Assembly: GCF_022458985.1 (NCBI RefSeq) | Contig: NC_061776.1 | Location: forward strand, 12,311,597 to 12,375,596 | DNA from: Mugil cephalus | Taxonomy: Eukaryota; Chordata; Actinopteri; Mugiliformes; Mugilidae | Length of the DNA: 64,000 nucleotides | Direction of reading: 5' to 3' | In this document: in pieces, positions 50,500-61,448 of the stretch | Layout of the letters: every line of letters begins with the position of its first letter | Numbering within the stretch: position 1 is the stretch's first letter | The notes under the pieces: generated by a model | Told to the model about the DNA's origin: nothing | The model's input: only the letters and a program-made list of their open reading frames with translations | The model's database searches: none | Program-made: the position numbers and the translations under genes

Positions 50500-52250
50500 G
50501 ACTTCCGGGTGTGTGACGACATGTATTTTAATTGGTTGACGTGTTGGCATGGTTACATGGACGTGGTTTCAGGGAAGTCCATTTTGACTTCCTGCAGTGT
50601 GTACGCTACACTGACATACCAGTTCATTATGTACACTAATGGACAGTCCTGCTTTGAATGTTAGTTTCATAAAAGTTCTGGTATTCACGCATTTGTTTTA
50701 AATGACCGAGAAAGATGTTAACTCAACTGTGCGGTCATCTTTGAGGCTATGGTATGGAGTACCATTGAATTATAATGTGCTGTTGTTATTTTGACAACCA
50801 TATTTTTTTAGTTAGTAGTCTAGGCTAAATAACAGAAACAATTTTTATGTTTAATTAATCCAGTTTAGCAGCACCACACACTACAGCCTCCAAAAATTGT
50901 AACACATAACCTGTTACAACTCGTCCCCTCTGGTAGGTGCTGCAGCCGCAGACACACTGTAGGCCTACACCTAAAACAACCAGACACAGTGACTGTTTCT
51001 TCCTACATGCCATTCTCCATCAATTACAGAACTATTCTAATCTTATTTGCATTACTTAACGTCTTTTTTTTTTAATATTACTCACTGTAAATGCTGCTAT
51101 CTCTACATATAGATGTATACTTATTAATCCCGCTTATAAATAACCCATTAATATAGGCCCTTATTGTTCTTTAAATCCTTTCTTATTCATTATACCGATT
51201 CTTCCCTATTTAATTACTCTAACAATAAAGCTGAATAAATGTCCTGGGAGATTCTGATACCAAAATTGCTGGATTTGTTGCAAATGCAGTTAATAATCAG
51301 TACTTTACATATTTGATGCAAAAACAGAGGTTTATGGAGATTTTTAAGATCTAGATGTTCTCTGAAGTGTGGGACTACATTCTTTTATTTATATAATGTC
51401 AGTTTTGATTGTTCTGTCTTACTCTTTCTTAGTAGATAATTACTGATAAAACCACTACTACTGTTCAACCACCTGAACAAATGGCAGGCCATGTAAATAA
51501 GGATCGGTAGTTCATAGAAAAACAAACAAACAAACAAACAAAAAATGATGACTATGTCATCTGATATGGAAAGAATATCAAGTCCACTGATTCATGCAAA
51601 CTAAGATGAATGTATCTGTTTTAACCACAGGAAGACTGATAACTATGTTAAGTTTGTTTTAATTATGCAGGTTATTTTTTATTCTGTCTCCTTTTAGACT
51701 AGTAAACAGACAGCGCCAAAAATAAATATTACTATTACTATCATTTGAAAATTATTGAACAGTTTGTGCATATTTTTACACGTTATTTACTTATTTTTTA
51801 AAATGATTTGAGACACTTTGTAATATGACAGTTCTGTGTTGGCAGAAGCGAATAAATGTTTAGCCACATGATTTTCTCCTCCAAATATGTGTCGGTACAA
51901 AAACAATGTTTTTCTAGTATTAGACATTTTTCAGACCCACGGACAATTTAGTTACTGTCAGTCTTTGTGACTGTGTAATAAATTCAGTTTTTTAATTTGC
52001 CTGAAATTAGTGAAATGCATTGTCGTCAAAGTCAAACAGGTTTAGTGTTATCAATAAGAAAACAATGGTTTGAATTCAGATACTGGGGTCTCATTATGTC
52101 CAAAAACATTAATAAAAACATAAAGAGACACATTATTAAAATAGACACACAAGACGAGCAGCTGTGAGGAAGGTATTGCACTTCTGTAATAATCTTCATG
52201 AATCTATAGCAAGGTATAACCATTTTAAATATTCAGAGTGGTCAATATTT
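50500..52250. other. Gene-free interval
   Basis: AT-rich. Contains a (CAAA)n run at about 51521-51543 but nothing else I recognise. Confidence 0.45.
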
Positions 52251-52295
52251 TATAACTCAGAACTCAGTTATAGAAGAGATGTGTAGATATTAGTA

Positions 52296-52318
52296 TTTTT
52301 TTTTTTTTTTTTTTTTTT
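52296..52318. repeat. Poly-T tract
   Basis: About 22 T residues. Confidence 0.95.
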
Positions 52319-52334
52319 AATGCTGATAATGAAA

Positions 52335-52585
52335 ACATTGATTCATTCACTCATTCATTCATTGTCCGTAGATGTTAGAGCATACACCTGTTGATGTCTG
52401 GAGCTTCTTCCAGCAGGCAATGGACAAATGATGTTTTTGTCCAATACCGTAAGGACAGGCTGCCAGTACATCACAGGGTTAACACAGAGAGACACCAGGC
52501 CACTCTGGACAGGGCTCCATCACAGGACAAACACACAGAGACAAACAACCATTCACACTCACATTCACACAACAATAAACATAAA
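52335..52585 (-). repeat. Dispersed fish repeat with ATTC tail
   Basis: An (ATTC)n-like run at 52340-52362 is followed by sequence (ggccactctggacagggctc, catcacaggacaaacacaca, ccattcacactcacattcac) that matches the reversed 3' end of a common fish retroposon (gtgaatgtgagtgtgaatgg ... gacctgtccagggtg). It abuts the 3' end of the orphan gene. Confidence 0.6.
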
Positions 52586-52655
52586 TGGGGGTTTTGGATG
52601 AGGAGTGGGTGATAGGACAGCGGTTTTGACAGAGGTCAGACTGAGGCTGGGTCTC

Positions 52656-55600
52656 TCAAGTTCTTCGGAAAATGTTGAGTAGTCGCTTCTTCAGAGATTT
52701 CTTCTTTACTTTTTTTGGTGCCTCCTCAACCTGCTGTTCCAGATGTCTGTCCATTGATGCCTCTCTGGAGTTTTCCCCCTCCTCCACCGTTTTCTCGAGG
52801 GCCTCGGTCACGGATTGTAAATGTTGCTGGAGGTCGGCCCTTTCCTGGTCCCACTGTCTTTTTTGGTTTTCCAGGTCCTCCTGCGTCTTGGTTGCTGCAG
52901 CCGTCATAGTTGCTGTAATCACTATGTTCTCAGAAAGGTAGTGGAGTTTCTCCTCCTCCCACTGACGCTGTTGCTCGTCCATCTGAGTCCGCATTAGAGT
53001 CAGTGCAGCTTTAGCTTTAGCGGTCTCCTCTGCTTGTTGTTGAAGACAGGCCTCGGCTTCCTTCCTTTTTTGCTCTTCTGACTGGAGAGCCTCTTGTAGC
53101 TGTTTACCCTTCAGGAAGACATTTCCATGCATCTCTGTCTTCTTGCTGAGCTCCTGATGAAGAAGAGCCATCTCTTCTTTTGCCTCTTTTCCTTGGGCTG
53201 TGAGCTGTTCTTTCAGTTGCTCCAACTCTTTTCTTAGAGCAGCCTTTTCTTTCTCCAAGGAGGAGATCTTGTCTGTCCCTTCACCCAGAATTCTTTGAAA
53301 CTCCATCTCCGAGATCTGAAGTAAGGTGTCGTTCTTGATCCCAGTGCTGGTGAGTTCAGGCTTGACAGCAGGCTGTGGTTTCTCAGTTGTGTTTCCACGC
53401 AGCATTTGGAGAATTGGATGTACTTTAGTTGCTGCAGGCTGCTGTGTGGGCTCCAAAGGTTGCACTTTGATCCTTGTGGTGGTCTGTGCAGGGTTTGGTG
53501 CAGCAGGTACGTTGAGAGCAGTGACGGGCATTTCTGGAGCTGCACATTGGAGCATGGTAGATGGCTCCACTTCAAGTGTTGTCTCAGCCCGTTTCTTTGG
53601 TGTGGATTGCTGTAATTTAGGTATCCAATCCCTCGGTTTTGGTCCTGGTTGGACTTTAGGTCTTGTGTCCATCCTATCTGTCCGTCTGGAAGGTTGGTCT
53701 TGATGTCTTGTCTCCATCCTGTTTGGCTGTGTGGAACGTTGGACTTTAGACCTCGTGTCCATCCTGTATGGCCCTGTTGAAGGCCTCATGGCAGCCTGTG
53801 GAAGGGTGTCTCCAGCTGCCAACCCAGAAGTTGGCGGAGGTGCTGTGGGTGCTGCTACAGGAATCTCTGAAGATGCACCATGTACAGCAGGAGCTGCAGC
53901 AGGTACTCGTGGACATGCAGCAGGCACTTCTGGAGACGCGACAGGCACTTCTGGAGATGTGGCGGACACATCTGGAAATGCTGCAGGCATTTCTGTAGAT
54001 GCAGCAGGCACTTCTGGAAATGCTGCAGTCACCTCTGGAGATGTGGCAGGCACATCTGGAAATGCCGCAGGCATTTCTGGAGATGCGGCAGGCACTTCTG
54101 GAAATGCAGTAGCCATATCTGGAGATATGGCAAGCACTTCTGGAAATGCGGCAGGCACCTCTGGAGATGTGGCAGGCACATCTGGAAATGCGGCAGGCAT
54201 TTCAGTAGCTGGCTCACGTACTGTGGGAGCGGCGACAGGAATCCCTGGAGCTGCATCAGATACTGTGAGGCTGTGGCTGGTACTTCAGTTGCTGTACCAA
54301 GGTACTTCGGCGACTGTGGGGGACAGTGTAGGCGAGTGTGGCAAGTGATGCAGTTTGGTTGCCTGCGCGTTGGTATCCCAAGTTTTTAACTGCCATCTTG
54401 TCCTTCTTCTGTTTACGGGGTCCCCTCAGGTTAGCGGCCTTGGAGTTCTTCTGTGACTCCTGGAGTTGAGTCGGCTCAGTCTGGAGAGCTGGAAAGTCTT
54501 CATTGTTGAGCTGGATGTTGATGTTCTGCTCAACCTCCTCCTGGAAGTTAGAAGTGATTTTCCTGGAGTCCGCTGGCTGAGACTTCTCCTGGTTTTCCTC
54601 TGCAGACGTCATGGCAGACTTCTTTGGAATGTAGACTTGGTGCCTAAAGTCACGCAGGGTAACTTTAAAGGTCTGTGAACCTTGTAACGTTGTAGCACTG
54701 TTACAGTGCGACACATTCTGGAGATGCGGCAGGCACTTCTGGAAATGCGCAGGCATATCTGGAGATGCGGCAGCACTTCTGGAAATGCGGCATTGGCACG
54801 CAGCCTCTGGAGAATGCTAGCCGGAAGCACATCCCTGGAGATGTGGCAGGCACATCTGGAAATGCGGCAGGCATTTCTGGAGATGCGGCAGGCATTTCTG
54901 GAGATGCGGCAGGCACTTCTGGAAATGCAGTAGCCATATCTGGAGATATGGCAAGCACTTCTGGAAATGCGGCTGGCACCCCTGGAGATGTGGCAGGCAC
55001 ATCTGGAAATGCGGCAGGCATTTCTGGAGATGCGGCAGACACTTCTAGAAATGCAGCAGCCATATCTGGAGATATGGCAAGCACTTCTGGAAATGCGGCA
55101 GGCACCTCTGGAGATGTGGCAAGCACATCTGGAAATGCGGCAGGCATTTCAGTAGCTGGCTCACGTACTGTGGGAGCTGCGACAGGAATCCCTGGAGCTG
55201 CATCAGATACTGTGATAGCTGTGGCTGGTACTTCAGTTGCTGTACCAGGTACTTCGGCGGCTGTGGGGGACAGTGTAGGCGAGGTGGCAAGTGATGCAAG
55301 TTTGGTTGCCTGCGCGTAGGTCTTTTTAACTGCCATCTTGTCCTTCTTCTGTTTTTGCGGTCCCCTCAGGTTAGCGGCCTTGGAGTTCTTCTGTGACTCC
55401 TGGGGTTGAGTCGGCTCGGTCTGGAGAGCTGGAAAGTCTTCATTGTTGAGCTGGATGCTGATGTTCTGCTCAACCTCCTCCTGGAAGTTAACAGTGATTT
55501 TCCTGGAGTCCGTTGGCTGAGACTTCTCCTGGTTTTCCTCTGCAGACGTCATGGCAGACTTCGTTGGAATGTAGACTTGGTGCCTAAAGTCACGCAGGGT

Positions 55601-56383
55601 AACTTTAAAGGTTCTGTGAACCTTGTAGCGGTTTGTAGCACTGGTCTCTGGAGATGTGGCAGGCACATCTGGAAATGCGGCAGGCATTTCTGGAGATGCG
55701 GCAGACACTTCTGGAAATGCAGTAGCCATATCTGGAGATATGGCAAGCACTTCTGGAAATGCAGCAGGCACCTCTGGAGATGTGGCAGGCACATCTGGAA
55801 ATGCCGCAGGCATTTCTGGAGATGCGGCAGACATTTCTGGAAATGCAGCAGCCATATCTGGAGATATGGGAAGCACTTCTGGAAATGCAGCAGGCACCCC
55901 TGGAGATGTGGCAGGCACATCTGGAAATGCGGCAGGCATTTCTGGAGATGCGGCAGGCACATCTGGAAATGCGGCAGGCATTTCAGTAGCTGGCTCACGT
56001 ACTGTGGGAGCTGCGACAGGAATCCCTGGAGCTGCATCAGATACTGTGAGAGCTGTGACTGGTACCTCAGTTGCTGTACCAGGTACTTCGGCGGCTGTGG
56101 GGGACAGTGTAGGCGAGTTGGCAAGTGATGCAAGTTTGGTTGCCTGCGCGTAGGTCATTTTAACTGCCATCTTGTCCTTCTGTTTTCGCGGTCCCCTCAG
56201 GTTAGCGGCCTTGGAGTTCTTCTGTGACTCCTGGGGTTGAGTCGGCTCGGTCTGGAGAGCTGGAAAGTCTTCATTGTTGAGCTGGATGCTGATGTTCTGC
56301 TCAACCTCCTCCTGGAAGTTAGAAGTGATTTTCCTGGAGTCCGCTGGCTGAGACTTCTCCTGGTTTTCCTCTGCAGACGTCAT
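52656..56383 (-). CDS. Orphan modular gene: FPAL-motif modules, proline-rich heptad arrays, coiled coil (frame-disrupted)
   Basis: I do not recognise this protein. From ATG 56383 the frame stays open for 560 codons to 54701. It contains two copies of a module (MTSAEENQEKSQ, then EEVEQN, NNEDFPALQTEP, NLRGP, YAQATKLASLA, GIPVAAPTVREPATE), each followed by about 15 seven-residue units (MPAAFPD/VPATSPE type). A third module starts at 54612 but is broken by small insertions and deletions. Its array then runs in frame into a C-terminal region (from 54200 to the stop at 52656) with basic RMDTR repeats, a long coiled coil (EKEKAALRKELEQLKEQLT ...) and the basic end KKVKKKSLKKRLLNIFRRT. There are no introns in the visible coding part. 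Apart from the frameshifts the whole reads as one chain of about 1,240 residues. The N-E-D-F-P-A-L motif resembles FPAL peptides in some RNA-binding proteins, which is only suggestive. A nearby TATA box supports transcription. Confidence 0.7.
53890..54205 (-). repeat. 21-bp coding minisatellite, array 3
   Basis: About 14 units of 21 bases encode heptads such as MPAAFPD, VPATSPE, VPAAFPE, VLAISPD and MATAFPE. Later units become irregular (VPVASPE, VPAACPR) before the unique C-terminal part. Confidence 0.9.
54256..54830 (-). pseudogene. Frame-disrupted third module of the orphan gene
   Basis: The frame entering from array 2 is lost at about 54770-54830 in irregular sequence (ggcattggcacgcagcctct). 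The module restarts at 54612 but loses frame again near 54360-54390, where an extra tatcccaa-like insertion and a missing A differ from module 2. It ends at a stop at 54256. The next array is in frame with the C-terminus. Either the gene is broken or the repeats were mis-assembled. Confidence 0.6.
54815..55150 (-). repeat. 21-bp coding minisatellite, array 2
   Basis: About 15 units encode MPAAFPD, VLATSPE, VPAAFPE, VLAISPD, MAAAFLE, VSAASPE and so on. Units alternate F-P and S-P types, and six units (126 bases) form a higher-order repeat. Confidence 0.9.
55650..55988 (-). repeat. 21-bp coding minisatellite, array 1
   Basis: Sixteen heptad units follow PTVREPATE and end in VPATSPE before the linker to module 2. 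The six-unit order MPAAFPD, VPATSP-, VPAAFPE, VL-ISPD, MA-AFPE, -SAASPE repeats. Confidence 0.92.
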
Positions 56384-56481
56384 GGCAGACTTCTTTGGAA
56401 TGTAGACTTGGTGCCTAAAGTTACGCAGGGTAACTTTAAAGGTTCTGTGAACCTTGTAGCTGTTGTAGCACTGGTCTCCAT
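56380..56481 (-). promoter_or_regulatory. Upstream ORF overlapping the orphan gene start (ATGA)
   Basis: An ATG at 56481 opens a 33-codon frame (METSATTATRF...FQRSLP) whose TGA stop overlaps the main ATG at 56383 as ATGA. This layout can couple termination to re-initiation. Modules 2 and 3 carry the equivalent leader sequence inside the gene, where it is read in the main frame as coding linker (YKVHRTFKVTLRDFRHQVYI). Confidence 0.45.
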
Positions 56482-56621
56482 TTCAAATCGAATAGCGTTT
56501 ACTGTTCGAATCTCTGACTGTTGCTGTGTTGAATATGAAGTAATCTTCACGTTCGCTCGCTGTGTGTCTTCTGGTAGGTTTACCGATCAATAACTCACGT
56601 GTGGCTTTTAGGAGCTGATCC

Positions 56622-56630
56622 CTATTTATA
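56622..56630 (-). promoter_or_regulatory. TATA box of the orphan gene
   Basis: The minus strand reads TATAAATAG about 240 bases upstream of the ATG, with room for a start near 56595. It is the clearest core-promoter motif in the window. Confidence 0.55.
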
Positions 56631-56639
56631 CTCACAGCA

Positions 56640-58130
56640 ACATTCTACAGATCAAAGCCATGATGACATCACATACCATCAAAGAAACTGACATACATTC
56701 CATGGCAACCAGTGTTACCATAGTTACCTTGAAAAAGTAATCTGATTACTTCTTTAAAAAGTAACTTAGTAACAGCGATGACATCACATTCCATCGGAAC
56801 ATTATATCAGGTCAGTGTGGACATATGAGAGGTGATCTCAATTCATCAATCAATCAACCAGCCAAACCATAAATAAATGTATCATTCATGACATCGACAG
56901 ACTATAAATGACAATCTAATCAGTTTGAAATATTAAATAAACACAAATGCAACACTAGAACTTTGTAAATTCACTTTATTACAGACATGTCTACAACTTG
57001 AAGATGAGCGTGGGCTGCTGAATATGAACCAGTGTCAGCTCATCACTGAAGGAATAAAATGTTTACTGAGAGAGGGCTGGTTCCCACTGGTAACATCTTA
57101 CAAACAAGTTCAAATGTGTGAGAAGGAGAGAACCAGACGACTGAGGCCGATGCTGAATCACTATGAGAATGAGGAAATGATCACCCCTGTGGTTATTAAT
57201 CCTGTTGATCAGACCTCCTTTTAGATTTTTTTTGATAATGTCAGTAATTATAAAAACTGACAATTGAAACCGGTATTAACATTAGACTTTAATAATGACG
57301 GACGTACCAACATTTTGACACATGTAAAAATGATTTTATTGCATTTGCAGTTGTTTTATGTTTGAGATTTAGCAGAGAAAACTTGAAAATGAGCCGAATC
57401 TCTCACCGTTCGCTGTTTTTCCACCCAAACAGATCAAACATTCATGACGATAGCACCCAGAATCAGAGACGACGAAACATCTCTGGCCAGTGAGGCATGA
57501 TGGGAATGAGGTCCATCTAATTACGCAATGAGGCTTCACACAGAGAAATGCAAAATAAAAAAAACAGAGCAAAATTGAGCTCCTAAACCTAAGCTCTCCT
57601 AGCATCTCCAGTGTGGTTTTAGACCTTTGTCCTAAAAATCTGAGCTTGCACATGTAAGCAGGATTCATCATCTCATATAAATTGTCCAAATGTTGTACTC
57701 TCAGGCATTTTAATTTTAATTACTAAGTACATATATTACTTTTGGTGATGGGGGATATCCAAGTCTTCCCCGTTTTATTTTCTGATGTGTGACCTCTGAT
57801 GTACCATAATTTCACAGTTGGCTGCAGTGAAATCTCCAAATTAAACCCCTGAGTCAGTTTTATTATTGCTATAGAACGAGATGGTGCAATTCATACAATC
57901 ATATTCATTTTCTTCAAACAAATGTTGTGTGTTTTCAACCCCTCAAAACAATGTGCTGTTATTCCAGTGTTTAACATGTGCAAATGGGTCAAAGTAAAGC
58001 TTTACAAAGTGTAGGCACAGTTGTGTTTAAGTCAAGTAATGGTAGAGAGAAGCTCAAGGTCTCTCTTGGAAGGCTTTCCCTCGTGGGTTTGTGAACCGAC
58101 TTTTAGTAAACCAGCCTTAGTAGCTACCCA
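56640..58130. other. Gene-free interval
   Basis: 56740-56780 has an aaaaagtaatctgattactt / aaaaagtaacttagtaac type sequence common in dispersed fish repeats. No exon is supported. The right end may be the 3' UTR of the second THEM6-like gene. Confidence 0.45.
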
Positions 58131-58139
58131 TGCAACGTC

Positions 58140-58843
58140 TCATTTGCTCTTCTCCTCTAGACCACTCTCGGCTCTGAGGGCCTGGCTGCTGGCGGAGATG
58201 AAGCTGACCCAGTGTTGAAGGTCCTCTGGAAACTCAGGGCACTCCACCTGCAGAGAGCAAACCACAATCTCAGCATTTGCATTCAGTTCACCTAATCTAC
58301 AATTTGCGCCCGCGCTGAAACTCCTCTGTCCGTCCTCACCTTCCTTTTACACAGGTGCTGCATGATCTTGTCCGGGCTGCTGCGTATGACGCTCTGCTTG
58401 CAGTACATGACAGCACACACCAGCCCGTCTTTAGCCGACACAAATCTCTGCTCCAGGTAAAAGGCTTTGTCATCCCAGGTGACGATCCGACTCCGCAGCT
58501 CATAACTCTCTCCTATATACAGAGGCCTGCGGTAACGAATGGTGGTGGCCCCAACGACCATCGTGGCTCTGAGGGCCCGCGTCGCTTTGAACACACCGTT
58601 GCGCGTGTAGAGGGAGAAGCGGGCGAAGTCGCACTCACGCAGGTAACGAGCATTGTTCATGTGGCACATGTCGATGTCGCGCGACGTCACCCGGCCTGTG
58701 ATGACCTGCTCCGCCGTGATGTCCCGGATCGGGGGCTGAAACCAGGCCCGCAGGACGACCACGGGCGCCCGCAGGAAGTACCACACATCCAGAAAGCAGA
58801 AGAGAGCCAGCAAGATGGCGAGGACCCACAGCAGCCACCACAT
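58140..58843 (-). CDS. THEM6-like hotdog-fold protein (copy B)
   Basis: Two coding exons, 58847-58340 (ATG 58843) and 58247-58140, give 203 residues. An N-terminal membrane anchor ([20 protein letters not shown]) is followed by a 4HBT/hotdog domain with [30 protein letters not shown] and [12 protein letters not shown]. The C-terminal exon ([20 protein letters not shown]) is nearly the same as copy A. Relative to A, the conserved D-x-D-Y-M-G-H-M-N-N stretch is one residue shorter (DIDMCHMNN), so copy B may differ at the acyl-thioester site. The start is chosen because the acceptor (CTCCTCAG|AGAGATG) lies just upstream; the longer MCLLLREM start is therefore intronic. An untranslated exon ends at a donor at 60325. 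Confidence 0.92.
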
Positions 58844-58849
58844 CTCTCT

Positions 58850-60324
58850 GAGGAGAAGACACACGACAGAAGCAGAGGTGTTGACAGATCTGTGATGTCA
58901 CGGAAGGTAAAGATAACTTCAAGGAATCCTAGAAAAAACAAATGAACTAATTCAGCTAAGAGGTACCACTCATGTAGCCAAAGATTAGGGTCTAACTACA
59001 TTTAATGTGACAAACAACATAATTTTAGTTCAGGGACCACATACAGACCAACTTTGACCAATAGTGCAAAGAAGTACTAATAAAAATGTTTGCATTTAAT
59101 GAGCTAATCCTTTAACAAAACATTTTATGTTTTGGGGATTCACATATTTATGTATTTTTTTGTACCCACTAAGTGTTTCTATACTTCACGCTTTGAATAC
59201 TAATTATATTTTTTCCATCACCAATCTCCTGTGTATCATGCATCACTATCATTATCATGTTTATATGGTACATATATGAATTAATCGGCTGCTCTCTTCT
59301 TCTACTTTTTTCAGTCTCTAATGTCCTCAAGTAGAACCAAACACATTGCGTATTAACCTAAATGCTCCTGGACCTTAATTAAAACGCAAACTGAACTGCA
59401 GTAAATCTAAAAAAACAAAAACTCTTAAAATGTTTCACCACCAACCAAGCAGCTTCGTCTGTGCTAAGTCACAGGTGAGGAATCAGTGGTTTTTATTAGG
59501 ATCCTCTGTGGGTGCTGCTCACATGAAACTCTGCTAACTGGGGTCTGTTAATGACCAGATACTAGAGGATGTTGTCCTCACTAAAGCACAACAACAATAA
59601 TAATAATAAAAAAGATAAGTGCATAAAAAAATCCTTTATAAAAGTGTCCATTTAACATCTTTAATGTGTGGTGTTCTCACTTGTGCCAGACTGAGTTTCA
59701 GTGTTCCCACTTCTAAACTGGTTTTACAAAACGTGACAACAGTGTAAACTGGTTTTGCAGGAAAGACAGACGACTCCTGCACAAACCTCCAGGATGAAGT
59801 AAACCGTCTTCTGCACTCGCATAGTTTAGAGGAAATTCAGATATTTTACACAGACTTTAACTGTTTTACACTTGTTGTAGAACAACATGGTGTTGCAATC
59901 AAAGTTACAATTAATCTGAGATCACTGCTACGAGCACAGCATAGTGAGTTATTAGAAAGGCTGCAGAACTAGTGGGTTATAAATCACAACATGTAGTCAG
60001 TGATACAATCTGAGAGAAGTTCTGTTACTGTCGTTCACTTTATTTTGCACCTTTTTTTTGCAAATTTATTCATAATGACGGAAGTGAATATCTTGCTTGC
60101 ACCATACTTTTATTTTATTTTTACTTGTGTTTTGTTATATGCAACTAAGCTACTGTGACCAAGCAACTTCTCTTGTGGATCATGAGAGACTTAAGACTAA
60201 AATGCTGTGATTTTAAAGGTAGTGTTGTTACCTTTCACATTTGCAGGAGACTAAAAACATTTCTCCGTAGCTTCCGCTACGACTTAACTTCGTAATATAA
60301 ACTTTTAGGTAGTTTAACACTTAC
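58850..60324 (-). other. 5' UTR intron of THEM6-like B
   Basis: Lies between donor GCAGTAG|GTAAGT at 60325 and the acceptor at 58848. It holds a dispersed repeat at 60045-60190 and nothing else recognisable. Confidence 0.5.
60045..60190 (+). repeat. Dispersed repeat copy 2
   Basis: Same family as 43590-43760: atgcaactaagctactgtga, then ccaagcaacttctcttgtgg and atcat. Confidence 0.5.
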
Positions 60325-60480
60325 CTACTGCTTGATTCCTCCCGTTTCCAGTCAAATCTGCCGACTCCACAGCATTTAACCGTTGACTGTATGAACCAGC
60401 TCCCACCGAGAAAATGTGTCATGTGAAATACTTCCGGTTGTAACCTTCAAAATGAAAGCGCAGCCGTGTAAGTGCTTCCG
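60325..60480 (-). promoter_or_regulatory. THEM6-like B untranslated exon and promoter region
   Basis: Donor at 60325 preceded on the minus strand by GGAAACGGGAGGAATCAAGC. The region to 60480 has more CpG than its surroundings (cttccggttgtaac, cttccggattt), which suggests ETS-type CCGGAAG sites of a housekeeping promoter. Confidence 0.4.
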
Positions 60481-60499
60481 GATTTCAAGGAGGAAGAAA

Positions 60500-61448
60500 A
60501 GCGTAAACAATCCACATCGCACGTTTTTACCATTTAAGCAGTCGTACATGCCGCAAAGACGGAATTAGGTCGATACCACGCATTATTTGTATTTGTCAAT
60601 ATTTAATTTGAAGGTAACAGTAGTTCACTTCCGGTCACCGATATGTGACGCAACGCAGAGTCGATGATTGGTTGTTGAGTCTCTAAACTAAACTTAACGC
60701 TTTTTATTTTAGTCGTTTACAAAATATATTGAAGCTGAAGCTACAAAATACATATGGAGTTAAATAGCACATTCACTGCTTTAATTTGTAATAAAAATAT
60801 TTTTTTTATTTCTCTACCTAAATGTTATTCAGACAGTTTATCTCATATTTTTATATTAGCCAGCTCTCCAATAATTCAACCGAATGAACTCAGATGTCTT
60901 TATCTAAAGGTTTAAAAGTAGAAAAATTACAACCACTATCCACTACTACACTTCCTTCCATCTGTCAAAATTCATCTATAAATAGACATGAAAATACACA
61001 CAAGAACTCAATCATTGTTCACACTTTATTCTGTTTATTACAAGCAAGAAAACTGTCAGTAAACCTTCATTCAGAACTGGACGGTAGTGAAATTGGAAAA
61101 TATATATAACAATGTATATTTACCAATAATAAAGGAAAACTTAAAAGCACCCGCACACGTCTTACATTATGTTTATCACTACGCTCCTTAAGTCACTTTA
61201 TTTTTAATAAACATTAAGCATTATATCACGTAATAAATGATAACTATAAAATAAAATGTCATGAACGCTGAACAAACAAACTCACCCAAAACTCCTTAAA
61301 CAGACGTCCAGACATTAGTGTTGAAGCACTGACAACTTACAATAACTTTTGTTTTGCGAGTCCCAAACACAACTCAAACTAGCATTCATGTGTCTCGTAC
61401 AACTCTAGAAAGTGCGTATCTAACGAGTCCTCTAACGAACGCACAGAT
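60500..61448. other. Intergenic interval and probable 3' UTR
   Basis: No exon seen. TTTATT at about 61197 (AATAAA on the minus strand) could end the E2/U-box transcript. Confidence 0.4.

Noticed and set aside
53890-55988. Regularly spaced short repeats resembling a CRISPR array
   Set aside because: There are no unique spacers; units are contiguous, diverged and in frame, in a vertebrate genome.
53731-56153. Several long + strand frames with SGDAAGTSGNA repeats
   Set aside because: They follow from the stop-free 21-base unit; the minus frame continues into the modules, coiled coil and a TATA box, so it is the coding one.
58844-58864. Longer start MCLLLREM for THEM6-like copy B
   Set aside because: The acceptor CAG lies inside this segment and copy A shows the same AGAGATG start after its acceptor.
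58355-58945. A 196-codon + strand frame
   Set aside because: Antisense shadow of the second THEM6-like exon.
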